Source: Glandiceps talaboti (taxonomy: Eukaryota > Hemichordata > Enteropneusta > Spengelidae). From it: a stretch of 15,000 nucleotides of DNA. The position numbers and the translations under genes were made by a program. Shown piece after piece: positions 1-11,359 of the stretch. The stretch is taken from positions 26,470,592-26,485,591 of the forward strand of contig NC_135554.1 in NCBI RefSeq assembly GCF_964340395.1, read 5' to 3'. Position 1 is the first letter of the stretch, and each line of letters opens with the position of its first letter. Under the pieces are notes generated by a model that was given only the letters and a program-made list of their open reading frames with translations, was not told the origin of the DNA and did not search any database.

Positions 1-220
1 GGTAACCAAGCAACAAATGGAAAAATCACATAATAATCAATACTCAATATGGAATTATGTAAGAAAGCTTTATGTAACATGACCATTAGTTTAGGAAAAA
101 CCCACTTTTAGTAACTTCCCCGTGGATATATGGGAACGTGTTGGCTTCTAGTTTACATGACAATCATAATTTTGAGTAATAAGATGGGTTTTGTGATAAT
201 GGTAGGGCATACATGATGTC

Positions 221-248
221 ATTAATTAATTAATTAATTAATTAATTA
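221..248. repeat. (ATTA)7 microsatellite
   Basis: Seven perfect copies of a 4-bp unit in 28 bp, flanked by gatgtc and cagtag. A simple slippage repeat upstream of the gene. Confidence 0.95.
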
Positions 249-1026
249 CAGTAGGGTAACTATATATTGTTGTTAATTATCATTTAACGATTTAGAATGA
301 ATACATTGTGTTCAAATGTCCTTTTATTGAGCTCCACCAGAAACTGTTATTAAATAAAAGGTTATGAGGGCAAGTTTGATCTGTACTCCTGGGAAGTCTT
401 GGCGTCATTATATGTAGTAACACCTGATTCTGTGTAACCCTTGGATATACCTGTACAATAGGTCAATGACAGTTAGCTTTCTGACTCAGCAAGCTGAATA
501 TCTTGTTTATTTTACATTCATTCTGTTTTAGTTTGTGTCTGAGATATAATGGAAATCTTACAGTATTTCAATCACAAGTAATCATCACTCACTTTGTTTT
601 TGCACGGCATTGTTTTTCGTACAAGCAGTTCAATATGTTGAACAAATAATATATACTCAAGAACATAAATTTTAGTTTGCTGAAAGTGAACCAAATTAAA
701 GCTGTGTTGCACATTGACTTCAATTATAAACAAACAACTTTATATTGTGCAATAAAATAGTTTTGTTACATCGGAAGGAGAAGATCTTTTAGGAGAACAT
801 ATTTGGAACTTGCATAATCGAAGATTCAATGCTAAAACAGGCTGCGTGTGTGTTATGAACCTTTCTAAATCACGAGGTCTTTAACAGACGAGGCAGGTTT
901 TATTAATAAATCATATGGACATACTGAATTATATGCAGTTTGATTGCAATAATGTATAAATAGTTGTTAACAGTTTCGGGTTCTGAAGGTCTTAAGATCT
1001 AAGTTGTATTTGGCAAAAGATATCAT

Positions 1027-1028
<2 letters not shown>

Positions 1029-1090
<62 letters not shown>
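1029..1090. repeat. (AT)31 microsatellite
   Basis: An uninterrupted AT dinucleotide run of about 62 bp. Shorter AT-rich tracts follow at 1146-1165. It is self-complementary and could extrude as a cruciform. It lies about 0.9 kb upstream of the receptor start codon. An ORF read through it encodes only alternating Tyr-Ile and is not a gene. Confidence 0.95.
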
Positions 1091-1094
<4 letters not shown>

Positions 1095-1901
1095 CAAGTA
1101 AGATACACAGGAGCCGTTACACAGTGTTTCACGCTGTTGCGATCATATATATAAATATATATATAATGTTTTCGTTTTCACAGAAAGGGTACTTGACTTT
1201 GTTCTTTTCAACGGAAATACTGTGAATAAAGTACTACTATCATTTGTCGTCGATGGATTGTACTTTTAAAAAAATTGTCCTTTGACGTCGGTACGCCTCT
1301 GGATTTCTTGTTCGGTACATTGTTTACATCAAATATACTAACTAACCAAGGTCGGGAGTTCAGTCCACGTCATTCTGAAATGTTCATTAGAGATTATGTG
1401 TACCATATGGAGTGAGAGTTATGAAATAGATGATGACAGCGTCTTGGGGAAACTGGCGATATGAATTATTCATCATAGACACTTGATGAAACAAACTTAT
1501 TAGCATACACACACCCCTGTTTGCATTTATAATCAGCCTGACGCTAGCAGGTGCGTCTAACTGTCCTCTACGTTGTTTTACCGAATTAATGTCAACTATT
1601 CTACGTCTAGATCTTCATCCAATAGCATATTCGTTTGGCAAATGTTAGATAACACCAAGAATATTGTATATGAAAGGGAAAACCGACATTATCAGTTCAT
1701 CTGAAACCCTTCCATTTTTGAAGGTTGAACAAATTGTGCTGACTTAAGGAGTCCTTTGGTATACCAGTTCAAATCTTATTTCGACAGCGGAATCGTAATG
1801 ACTTGATACACGAGTAACGCGACATGTTTGTCGTCATAACGATAACATTGACATTATATTTTGCATTGCGTCAGGAGTAGTGTAAAGGGAGAGAGTGCTT
1901 C

Positions 1902-1936
1902 TATAACACGATCTTAGATGTGTATGTTGTCACAGT
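1902..1936 (+). promoter_or_regulatory. Weak candidate core promoter (TATA-like plus initiator-like)
   Basis: TATAA at 1902-1906 is followed 30 nt later by TCACAGT (1930-1936, A at 1932), which partly fits an initiator. This would give a 5' UTR of about 47 nt before the ATG at 1979. Such matches are frequent by chance in AT-rich DNA, and many receptor genes lack a TATA box or have a separate upstream 5' UTR exon. No transcript evidence is available. Confidence 0.2.
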
Positions 1937-1978
1937 CCATTCGTCACGACTTGAACTCTGACTGAGAAGTTTCCAGGA

Positions 1979-2042
1979 ATGTTTCCGTGTGTTCATCACC
2001 TGCGCTGGCTGGTATTTATCTTGTGTTTAGTGATGTTCAAAG
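1979..2042 (+). CDS. Exon 1, signal peptide of the Cys-loop receptor subunit (phase 1 end)
   Basis: The ATG at 1979 has a purine (G) at -3. An in-frame TGA at 1952-1954 closes the frame upstream, so this is the likely start. It encodes 21 codons plus one base. The peptide opens MFPCVHHLRW, then has a hydrophobic core LVFILCLVMF followed by K, a classical signal peptide for entry into the secretory pathway. The exon ends at G 2042 before donor gtaggt (2043-2048). The leftover G joins AA of exon 2 to make GAA (Glu22). A signal-peptide exon ending in phase 1 is the usual first exon of nicotinic receptor subunits. Cleavage may fall near the C-T junction at residues 25-26, but that is inference. 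An unrelated secreted-protein first exon is the alternative; the matching phase and strand make it unlikely. Confidence 0.75.
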
Positions 2043-3327
2043 GTAGGTCCTGCATTTCATGGATGTTGTACAACTGATAAGTCAAATTATGTATTGATGT
2101 CAACCTTACATTCTAGATGCTCTTTTGAATGCATGATCTTAAATACTTGTAACATTGGCAACAGGAGACAGTCTCTCCAATGTTAATAATTTATACTTTA
2201 TTAATCAATCAAATTCGGAAATTATATATCGTCGCCACTATGCAGTGACCTAATGCTGTGATGTAAAAACAGTCACAAAAATGAAGTTCATATAAGAATA
2301 AAGCAATATATGCATTGTAATCACCGAGGCCTTTGTTCTAGACTTCTAAGGATTGATAATTTGGCCAGATATTGAAAACGTAGAATGTAATCAATATATA
2401 GTCCATGTCTTGATTACGTTTGGTCAGCACTGAAAGATTGTGACGTCAGTGTATACACTCAGTAACCCAGATCAGATAAGGACTGAAGAATGATGGTATA
2501 TTTTGCAAATGAGAATTTTCGTAAATTAGGTGCACCACTATTGTAGCAATGACAGAGTGAATGAAGGCTTCCATTAACCTTCCAATATGTGGTAAGAGAA
2601 AACATAATTAAAGCGTAGTACTGATGTCACTAGTCTATTATTACAACCAAACCAGACACGATTGATGTGAAATATTCACAAGTGTCAACATGCGATTAAT
2701 GCTATTTCTGATAAGGGATACAAACTGTTGATGTTGTATTACCGAATACCTGTACTTTAATCTATAAAATAATGTAGGTTGTCATACAATTTGCGGCATC
2801 GTCTTAATGTGCGTATGCCGATGTCCATATGGGTTACAATGACAACATTACGACTCACCGGATGCTTACATGTGTGACACCACCTGTCCTTCAAAAAACA
2901 GTAACTTGCTAGTTGCTTACATCAGTTACATGAACTGTATTACTTCTCAATAGTTGCTGCTACCTGTTACAGGGACAATCTCATGTCTTGATAAATCTTT
3001 ATATACGTTATTGTACGTGAAGCCTGTGAAATTCTTACAGGAGGAAATTAAATATAAAACTATAAATACTTAACTGCAGTTGCGTACTGAACCAAACGAG
3101 ACAACGGTACATCATGCTCACTATACACGGACCGATATTTCAAATGAATATGATTGATTTAACAACTGTAAATGGAAATTGTACACACAAATAATGTACT
3201 GCTGTTGTTCCTTCTGTCACATGAATTCAATATGTAACGCACGTAAAAACCTTCGAGACGGAATGTTGTCAGTAGAGTGAATCAAAACAACTATATTGAC
3301 GCATATAGCTATTGTTATACGACACGT

Positions 3328-3329
<2 letters not shown>

Positions 3330-3378
<49 letters not shown>

Positions 3379-3410
3379 TGTGTGTGTGTGTCTGTGTCTG
3401 TGTCTGTGTA
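3330..3410. repeat. (TG)n microsatellite passing into a TGTGTC run
   Basis: TG copies run from 3330 to about 3376, are interrupted by one ag, resume to 3390, and then become TGTGTC hexamers to about 3410. A G9 run follows at 3428-3436. Alternating purine-pyrimidine TG tracts can adopt Z-DNA. The Cys-Val ORF across it is a repeat artefact. Confidence 0.95.
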
Positions 3411-3540
3411 TGTGTCACTGTATATGTGGGGGGGGGCAAATTAACATTGTCTTAGGCGTTAATCCATTTAGTCATTATTGCAAACTAATCCATGTCTTTC
3501 GATGGCAGATTTAATTGACTCTTATCAAAATTACTTACAT

Positions 3541-3832
3541 TAAGTTCAGGTGTGGTACCTTAATGCGAACTTATGTGGTAAATTACCAGTAAGTTTAAGG
3601 GTCTTACTTTTTTGTGAATTTTGTAAATCATCGGTAAATGAAAGAGTGTTACCTTTATGTGAACGTATGGGGTAAATCACCAGTAATTGTAAGTCAAAGG
3701 GTGGTGCCGTAATGTGAACTTATGTGGTAAATCATCAGTAAATGTAAGTCCAGGGGTGGTACCTTAATCTGAATGTATTGGGTAAATCACCAGTAAATGT
3801 AAGGGTGTTACATTTATGTGAATGTATAAAGG
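3541..3832. repeat. Imperfect minisatellite, unit about 50 bp, 5-6 copies
   Basis: Diverged units follow the pattern agggtGGTACCTTAATGTGAAcTTATGtGGTAAATCA, then CCAGTAAATGTAAGTC. Unit starts fall near 3545, 3598, 3643, 3698, 3752 and 3802, with lengths between about 45 and 55 bp. The differences are substitutions and small indels, so the array is old. The first and second units are the most degraded and the last is truncated. Confidence 0.85.
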
Positions 3833-3950
3833 TATATCAAAAACGTTTCCGTCTTGAGCGCACGTCCTGATATACTAGGGCTATATAAAACAGTAGTTAT
3901 CTCTGTACCAGTCCGCAATATACTTTCGTGTTAATTTGTTCATAAAAGAC

Positions 3951-3961
3951 TTTTTTTTTTT
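3951..3961. repeat. T11 homopolymer
   Basis: Eleven consecutive T after aaaagac. On the minus strand this would be a poly(A) run, but no retroelement body is recognisable next to it. Confidence 0.8.
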
Positions 3962-5165
3962 ATGAAAGTAGATTTGTAGACAATCTAACAGATTCATGAC
4001 AGCTTAAATTTTAAAGAAACCTAACGTTTGAAATACAGTTATTTGAACACAATTATTTTCTTCTTACATCTAATATTAACTTTTTAAGACAAATCATTAA
4101 CAATTCAATGCGCTGGGCCTATAATCGAACCTTTGTAATGATAAATGTTACACGTGAAAAAGGTCCGACTTTGTATATAAAAAAATGTTTAATTTTTTGG
4201 TAAACATTCCAATGGCGTGTCCTTTAAATTTGTGATGTATGTTACACATGGGGTACGTGTCGCCGTTATGAGTGCTTGTCACGTGTGTAGACTTAGTGCA
4301 TTTATTGGCCATTTACATTTCATTGAAATGAGGATATAACCAAGTCGTCTTTTACTACTCACACGCCATTCGACGAACGACAGACAGTTATAACAATATT
4401 AGAAACACACTATTAGAATATTTGTAACAGTTGTTACATGGTTAACTGACTGATCTTATCACATTAATGTCAAAGGAACTCGATGAGTAGCATTTTATGG
4501 AAGGTTTTATCTTCTCTCTTTTCATACGCACGAGATTATTATTAACATGTATTAGAATGAACGCATTACAATCTATGCAATATAATTTTATTGAAGGAAA
4601 ACAAATCGTTGCTAGGTTACACGTAGTCATGTTTGGCGTTTGATTAGAAGTACGAAATCGATGAAATACACCATAGTCCCATAGTCATAATTATTCTTGT
4701 GGTAGCCTGGATTTGAAGCTATCGACGAGCAGTTTGGTTGATTATGATAGTCTTGATAGTAATCTCATCTTGCGTCATTGTCCGCTTAGTGGAGCAATCA
4801 AAATACAACTTTATTACCTTTGATGAGCGACAATTAAAGGGAACCTTTCCTTATTTATAGGCTTAATACCTCACATGGCGTCTTTGTAAAAAAAATAACA
4901 GAACAAGATAATCGCCATTAGGTGTTTACAGTCAATGTTAAAGGGTTTTATCAGTCGTATGCACTTTCATTGGAATATACCTGCCTTGAAGTATTGTCGA
5001 GAACGTGAGGACTTTACTCAAGTGTGTTATTTCATACATTGTAGCAATCGTCGACGACGTAATTTACTTTACAAATTAATTACCATAAATCCTAGGACAG
5101 AACATTAGTTTATAATTGACCTGGGTTTCAGAAGATCTATGATCTAATTACAATTGATAACTTTG

Positions 5166-5225
5166 AGTTCAAATACATTCCTAATAGAAAGTTCTAGTTC
5201 AAATACATTCATAATAGAAAGTTCT
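5166..5225. repeat. Tandem duplication, two 30-bp copies
   Basis: Copies at 5166-5195 and 5196-5225 share AGTTCAAATACATTC, then TAATAGAAAGTTCT, and differ at one base (c/a). The start of a third copy, AGTTCT, follows. Near identity implies a recent duplication. Confidence 0.95.
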
Positions 5226-5698
5226 AGTTCTTGGTTGGTAACAAGGGAAGTCTATGTAACTTACTCACTTTACTGTTGAGTGATTTTAAATGTGAGATCA
5301 GAACAGACACAAAATGTAGTTTGTTGGAGCATACAGTCCATTAACATCGATAATACTTTATCATGTGCTCCTGAAAACCTTCGCCACTGTCCCATGTATT
5401 ATTTCTCAATTGAAGTGTTTGGCTTAACGTCAATGATATATCTCTGGGATGCTTTGGATATTGGTTATTGCTTCTTTTTCATTTGCAACATAAAACTTCA
5501 CTACATATAGTAAGGGCTAACTACATCAAGCCTGCTTAAGGTGAATGAAATTCCTTGTAAAGAACGGAAAGTTACAGTTACATTAGGCAAACCTAATATT
5601 TCGCCACATGGTTTTCCTTGCTAACTTATCATGAAGTATTAAAATAAAAAAGAATTCAATAGATATCTTTCTGTCAAATATTATCATATCCATAGGAT

Positions 5699-5863
<165 letters not shown>

Positions 5864-6790
5864 GACAGATAGTAACGTCCTTGCATATCGTAATGATATA
5901 ATGTTCATAAAGTTTCATACAAATTCCAGGGCAAATCGTTTCCTAGCGACTTACATGTAACAATTACCCTCTTCATTTTGATATCCCCTCTATTTTGACC
6001 ATGGTCGTCCTTATTATATTTTTAATATGAGGGGTTATGATTATAACTAATGAAATAAAGAATGATATTTTCTTAGTCGTTGTCATTAATGTATTACATG
6101 GTACAATACGAACCAACACGATGGCTAGATGTATATGTTTTTTATGCTTTCCGGTGTATAATTATGGGCAATCAGATGTATTTAAAGGGTCATATGTATC
6201 GCCATTGTGTTTGTAGCTTACAAGCTTGGTTTAGAAGAATTTTATGAACTTCAATGAAGAACAGGGGAAATTCCAAAAATTGAGAGAAAACTAATTAAGC
6301 CTATTCAGTTCTGATACAAATTAACAAAACACTGCCTCAACTGTATGTAACATTTGTCAAAAGAACATACTATGCATTATTTTCCATTTTCAAATAAATT
6401 ACTTTCACTTGGACATTTATGTAATGAAATACCAATGTTAGTTGACTCTAACAAAATGAAGAGACTTTGTCGATAGAAATTTAACGACATTTGTTTACCT
6501 TGAAATCAAAATCAAGTTCAAAAACAAGACGAATTAAAATTATATGTATGTTTATCATTCGTAATTCATAAGCTTTCAACGACATGACAGGAAAAGACCA
6601 TGCATGTAATTACTTTGCACCTGCCATTCATCGCATTCACTATTGTACATTGCCATGAATCACCGTGTGATATCATTGTAAATTATTTACTGGCAGAGTG
6701 TAGTCAATTTAGTATACGTGTTTTGAATTGTAGCTTTAACGATCTATATACAGGAAATGAGACTCAAAGTACTAGAGATATGTCAGATTC

Positions 6791-6877
6791 TAACCTTACC
6801 GCAATGTACTGTATGCCATTTCTTTAAGCCAAAATAACCTTACCGCAATATACTGTATGTAATTTCTTTAAGCAAAA
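6791..6877. repeat. Tandem duplication, two copies with 44-bp spacing
   Basis: Copies begin TAACCTTACCGCAAT at 6791 and 6835 and continue with TACTGTATG, then ATTTCTTTAAGC. They differ by a few substitutions (g/a, cc/ta) and a one-base indel. Older than the 30-bp duplication. Confidence 0.9.
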
Positions 6878-7878
6878 ATATATCATTTTACGCCATAAAA
6901 CTGTTCTTGTATATATCATAGTTTAAATTTTCATGAAATTATTCGTACTAAATTGACATCCTAGAAAATTTTCATTTTAAATTATCTTTTATGAGATTAC
7001 AGAAGAAATGACAGTCTAAATAATTAACCTAAGGCGGAAATCCTATAACAATAATTTACTGACTTATTTTATGTAATTGTATACACGTATTTCCTCCAGT
7101 TAAGCTTATTGGTATACAGAATTAAAAATGAAATATGATTATGTACAGTGAGATCTAAACATTTTCTTCTATTAAAAACTTATTTGTACTGATTATTTTA
7201 CAATTCATTCAAGGATCATGCAGAATATAGTACTGGTGAAACATTTGAAAATATTCCGATATACTGGACGAATGTATCAGCACAATGTTCCCTTTCAGTA
7301 AATGCTTATAATAACATGCTTTACAGTTGGACATACAAATTGATCTTTACTGTGACGTATTCATTTCAAAGTAATCCATTATAAATTACATGTGGAAAGA
7401 TAACAACCACAGTGAATTGTGTTGAGAGTTCCAATCATAATATCATCTATCTTTCACATTCTGACCAGGATATATAAAATTAAATTGACTTTTATTACCA
7501 AACACATAGCCTTCCGTGTAAGATTGAGTGATAACATCAATTGTCATTACTCCCCCAAGTGTTATTTTACTTGACAAATTATAAACGTGATTGATACCTA
7601 CTATAACTTTAATATTCTTTCGAAGTTTAAATGTCAAATCTGCCTCTGGCTATAATATGAAATGGCAAACCTTTATCGTTTTAAACAAAAATAGACTTTT
7701 TCATCATTTATTTCAGTCAAATGAGATTGGAGAGAGAGTTATAAGAACTTTTGCAATTAAATTTGTATTCTCTATGGTGATATATATCCAAGGAAAAACT
7801 GTTCTAATTTTAGGGAACATTTAAATGATTTTGAGTAACACTGTCTAACTTAAATTGTCTGTCATTCCTTCTACACAG

Positions 7879-8018
7879 AAACGTATTGTACTAATGAACA
7901 TTATAGCCTGATGAAGGACCTCTTCCGATCCTATACATCAGATGTCAGACCAGTCATAGAAAAGAACACAGTTACCACCGTCACGTTACGTTTCTTCGTT
8001 GCGAAGATTCTCATTATG
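7879..8018 (+). CDS. Exon 2, N-terminal ligand-binding domain of the nAChR-like subunit
   Basis: The exon is 140 nt: two bases completing Glu22, then 46 codons (residues 23-68). Acceptor ttctacacag ends at 7878 with a pyrimidine-rich tract and a good branch-point match tctaact (7844-7850, branch A near 7848). The donor is gtaggt at 8019. The peptide contains EHYSLMKDLFRSY then TSDVRPV, matching the N-terminal alpha helix and the nearly invariant (V/L)RPV turn of nicotinic and 5-HT3 subunits. It continues TTVTLRFFVAKILIM, in the place of the first beta strands (family pattern V.V...L.L.QI.DV). Codon usage is less AT-rich than the flanking intron. No N-glycosylation sequon is seen. The strand before DEK is unusual: Lys replaces the common Gln before I, and the last residues are LIM where DV or NV is typical. 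The length matches what I recall for exon 2 of vertebrate CHRNA7. Confidence 0.9.
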
Positions 8019-9555
8019 GTAGGTATTAGTAAACAAAAACAGACTAGTCTTCTACAATCAATATGCAATTATGCCATAATTCATATTTCATGTCAAATGG
8101 ATAGACCCATTTGTATCATATGTACTATTCAATGTTATCAAATCATTTTTAATACATATATACTGTTGAATAAGATTTAAGGGTTGATCTGCACTAGTAA
8201 ACACTTGCCAATATAAAGCCTGGAAGTGAGCAAATTCACAAGTATGTATGTTGGAATCTGAAGTGTTCTGAGTGTTTTTAAGGTATTTGTCAAGTAGTAT
8301 TTCTGCATGACTACATATTCGATTTTTCGTCTTGTAATACTTTAACATAGGTTGGTAAAATAAGTGTTCAATTGATCTTATTATACTTCTGATTGAAAGT
8401 TAACTATGACATTGTCAGCTTTAGTCCTGAGCTCAACGATATACATGCATAACACTGCATATACATAATACCCAAGTACATTTGCTCGTCGTGATAAAAG
8501 ATGTTAAAAATGAAATAACGTTAAAAAAATACATCCCTTGAAATGCCACATGCAATTATATATAATATCTAATACGTAAAAGTAGAACGAAGTGATAATT
8601 TTGATTTATGTTTTCAATTAATTAAGGTAATTGTAAACAGTGTTCAAAATAATTGTACAATTGATTAAGATAGACTTTCTAGTATCTATCTATGTTTAAT
8701 TTACTTCTTCGGCTCGTATAGATATGTTACTAGGGATATTCTGTAAAAAAATAAACTTCAAATCAACACCAGTTTAATTTAGATGTTAAACATTTATTGG
8801 ATTTGGAGGTGTATATTAATAATTTATAAAACAGATGTCTGTCAAGACCCCAAAGTCTACCATATCCATATATCGGATACGATAAGATAAGCGCACATGT
8901 TATGGTGTGTAATTGAATCAATTTACCGTGTGTGCTTTTCTTCCTTAAGTGCTGAGTTACTCAATCAATCCATCATCACATGAGCAAGAAGCCAGCTAAT
9001 ACGTCCTACAGGGATATAAGTAGATCAGGTAAAATGAATATCAAAGCCACTGAGAAATCCATGTATTCCATAGACAATTAATACTTTGATTTTGCACCAT
9101 TAGATCGTAAGTTGACATAATGCATGAATAAAACTTTTTTTTCTACTTCAAAGTCTCGCCGACATAGTCTGATTCCATCAGATTATAGACTTATTATATC
9201 TTATCATTTACCTCAATACTTCACAATGTATTTCATTTGCCATTAATTATCCTGAATAACTCATTATGCTTTGCATTCAACATAGCTACATCATTAACCA
9301 CTTTGTTAGACGTACATGCAGGCTTCTTGAACGTATAATGTACCCTAAACATAACAGACATAAGGATTTCGCTAATATACACTTTGAAGGCAGACAGAAT
9401 TATATACAGGATGAGTAGACATTACCATGAATATATATCTGATTCAGTATCGTTTGGCTTAAAAAAAAGTAAACCGTACTTTTTATTATGTAAATTAGCT
9501 GTCGAATGGAATTGAATTACGGTGAATATGAAATTTGCAAAATACCTGAATCATT

Positions 9556-9838
9556 TAGAATTGTATATTGATCAATGACACATTGAAGATACATAGAATA
9601 TCATATTGATCAATGACAGCACATCGAATTACATAGCATATCCTACTGATCAATGACACCATTGTATATTCAAGTAGAATGCCATATTAATCAATGACAA
9701 CACATTCGATCACATGGAATGGCGTAGTTAATTATCAATGACAATACATTCGATTCACATGGAATGGCGTATTGATCAATAACAACACATTTCATTCAAA
9801 TAGGAAGCCATATTGATCAATGACAGCATATTCAATCC
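9556..9838. repeat. Older minisatellite units of about 40 bp (left flank of array)
   Basis: About seven diverged units run as ACATrGAAT, then GCCATATTGATCAATGACA, then a variable gCACATTCgATtC. Each carries TTGATCAA or a close variant, a short palindrome. Units differ by substitutions and small indels, for example one with ttaattatc. They are the longer, older form of the 31-bp units that follow. Confidence 0.85.
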
Positions 9839-10525
9839 ACATAGAATGTCAATGACAGCATATTGGATCCACATAGAATGTCAGTGACAGCATCTGAAAT
9901 CACATAGAATGTCATTGATAGCATCTGAAATCACATAGAATGTCAGTGACAGCATCTGAATCAGCATAGAATGTGAATGACAGCATCTGAATCAACATAG
10001 AATGTCAGTGACAGCATCTGAATCAACATGGAATGTTAGTGACAGCATCTGAATTCACATAGAATGTCAGTGACAGCATCTGAATCCACATGGAATGTTA
10101 GTGACAGCATCTGAATTCACATAGAATGTCAGTGACAGCATCTGCATCCACATGGAATGTCAGTGACACCATCTGAATTCACACGGAATGTCAGTGACAG
10201 CATCTGAATTCACATAGAATGTCAGTGAGAGCATCTGAATCAACACAGAATGTCAGTGAGTGAGAGCATCTGAATCAACATAGAATGTCAGTGACAGCAT
10301 CTCAATTCACATAGAATTACAGTTACAGCATCTGAATCCACATAGAATGTCAGTGACAGCATCTGAATCCACATGGAATGTTAGTGACAGCATCTGAATT
10401 CACATAGAATGTCAGTGACAGCATCTGCATCCACATAGAATGTCAGTGACAGCATCTGAATCAACATGGAATGTCAGTGACAGCATCTGAATCAACATAG
10501 AATGTCAGTGACAGCATCTGAATTC
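9839..10525. repeat. Homogenised 31-bp minisatellite, 22 units
   Basis: The consensus is ACATAGAATGTCAGTGACAG followed by CATCTGAATTC. I count 22 units in 687 bp: 20 of 31 bp on average, a first of 32 bp and one of 35 bp with an extra gtga near 10256. Variants are A/G at position 6, gTCAG/gTTAG, and the last two bases (tc, cc, ca). The first unit (9839) still has CATATTGGATCC like the long units but already lacks the ATATTGATC segment. A block of three variant units (10057-10149) recurs identically at 10340-10432. No coding frame persists across it. Confidence 0.95.
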
Positions 10526-10564
10526 ACATAGAATAACATAGTAATCAATGACAACACATCTGAG
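10526..10564. repeat. Relict long-form unit at the right edge of the array
   Basis: This unit reads ACATAGAATAACATAGTAAT then CAATGACAACACATCTGAG. It retains the extra segment found in the left-hand long units but absent from the 22 short units, so the short array is bracketed by old-type units. Confidence 0.75.
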
Positions 10565-11359
10565 AAATTGCAAATTGACAATAATAAATCGACAACAGTA
10601 GATTACAGTCACGTGGAGTGATAATGATCAATAGAAGTAACATATCTCAATCACATGAAGCATTGCATAAATTGAAATCAGATCATGTTCGAATACACAC
10701 ATGATGTGATTTACGACGTTTTCATTATATCATTGAGGTCATGTAAACAACTTAAATATGTGGAACATTTTAATAAGTCATAAGGGCTTTAACGATCGGA
10801 GTGATTTATATATGAATTTTGTATCACAGCGACTACTTAACCACACGAAATTAGATCGCTCCCTTATTTTGAATCAACTAAAAACTAGCACATTGGGAAT
10901 CAAACTATATTATGATAATCCGTGAGATGATGTAATGGTTGTGAAAACACAAATTGCATGTCTGTATATATAAAAGGTATTTTAATGTTTAAGGTCTGGA
11001 TAATATCATTTTCGAAAGCCGTGAGTGCTTTTAATTGTAATCACATTCTATATATTCAAACAGACTAAATTCCCCGAAGTATACCTTTATCCATTAGAAA
11101 TGCAGGATTGGGAGTCAAGCTGTCGCCATTCTAGTAGGAAACATTGATGAAACAACACAGGGAATAAGTGTATAGAGACACCAACTCGTTATTTTCTGAC
11201 TTTGTAGTGTACCGTTATGCGACGTGTACGTAAAACAATGAGTTTCTTAACCCTGTAATGATTTGGTTTCTGTAACTCTATGTAATTACACCCTAAATAC
11301 AGTGTGTCAGGCTTTAACGTGTTTGGTATGTTAAAGTTTGGATGTATGCTTTGTTTCAG

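Larger units (their letters stand above)
1..1978. other. Upstream non-coding DNA
   Basis: AT-rich sequence with stops in all frames. It holds the ATTA and AT microsatellites listed separately. I see no exon with both splice signals and a recognisable peptide on either strand. The last few hundred bases should include the 5' UTR and promoter of the receptor gene. Confidence 0.5.
8019..11359 (+). other. Intron 2 of the receptor gene
   Basis: About 3.3 kb from donor gtaggt (8019) to acceptor tttgtttcag (11350-11359). A ctttaac branch-like site lies about 42 nt before the acceptor (11312-11318). Its middle is the 1-kb minisatellite listed separately. The rest (8019-9555 and 10565-11350) is AT-rich with no recognisable exon. 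Frames at 8088-8348 and 11189-11371 on the minus strand are antisense coincidences. Confidence 0.8.

Noticed and set aside
1004-1225. ORF across the AT tract
   Set aside because: It is a run of alternating Tyr-Ile produced by the microsatellite, with no domain.
3296-3514. ORF across the TG tract
   Set aside because: A Cys-Val dipeptide run created by the repeat; not a protein.
4108-4133. tRNA-like GGTTCGATT on the minus strand
   Set aside because: The bases on either side do not pair as a T-arm, and no acceptor or anticodon arm is visible.
5280-5510. 76-codon open frame in intron 1
   Set aside because: No domain, no splice borders, and of a length expected by chance in this DNA.
6600-6827. 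75-codon open frame in intron 1
   Set aside because: It runs into the 44-bp duplication, and has no family resemblance or splice signals.
8088-8348. 86-codon minus-strand frame
   Set aside because: Antisense to intron 2 just after exon 2, with no recognisable motif.
9839-10525. CRISPR-like array
   Set aside because: The 31-bp units are directly tandem with no unique spacers, in a eukaryotic intron; it is a minisatellite.
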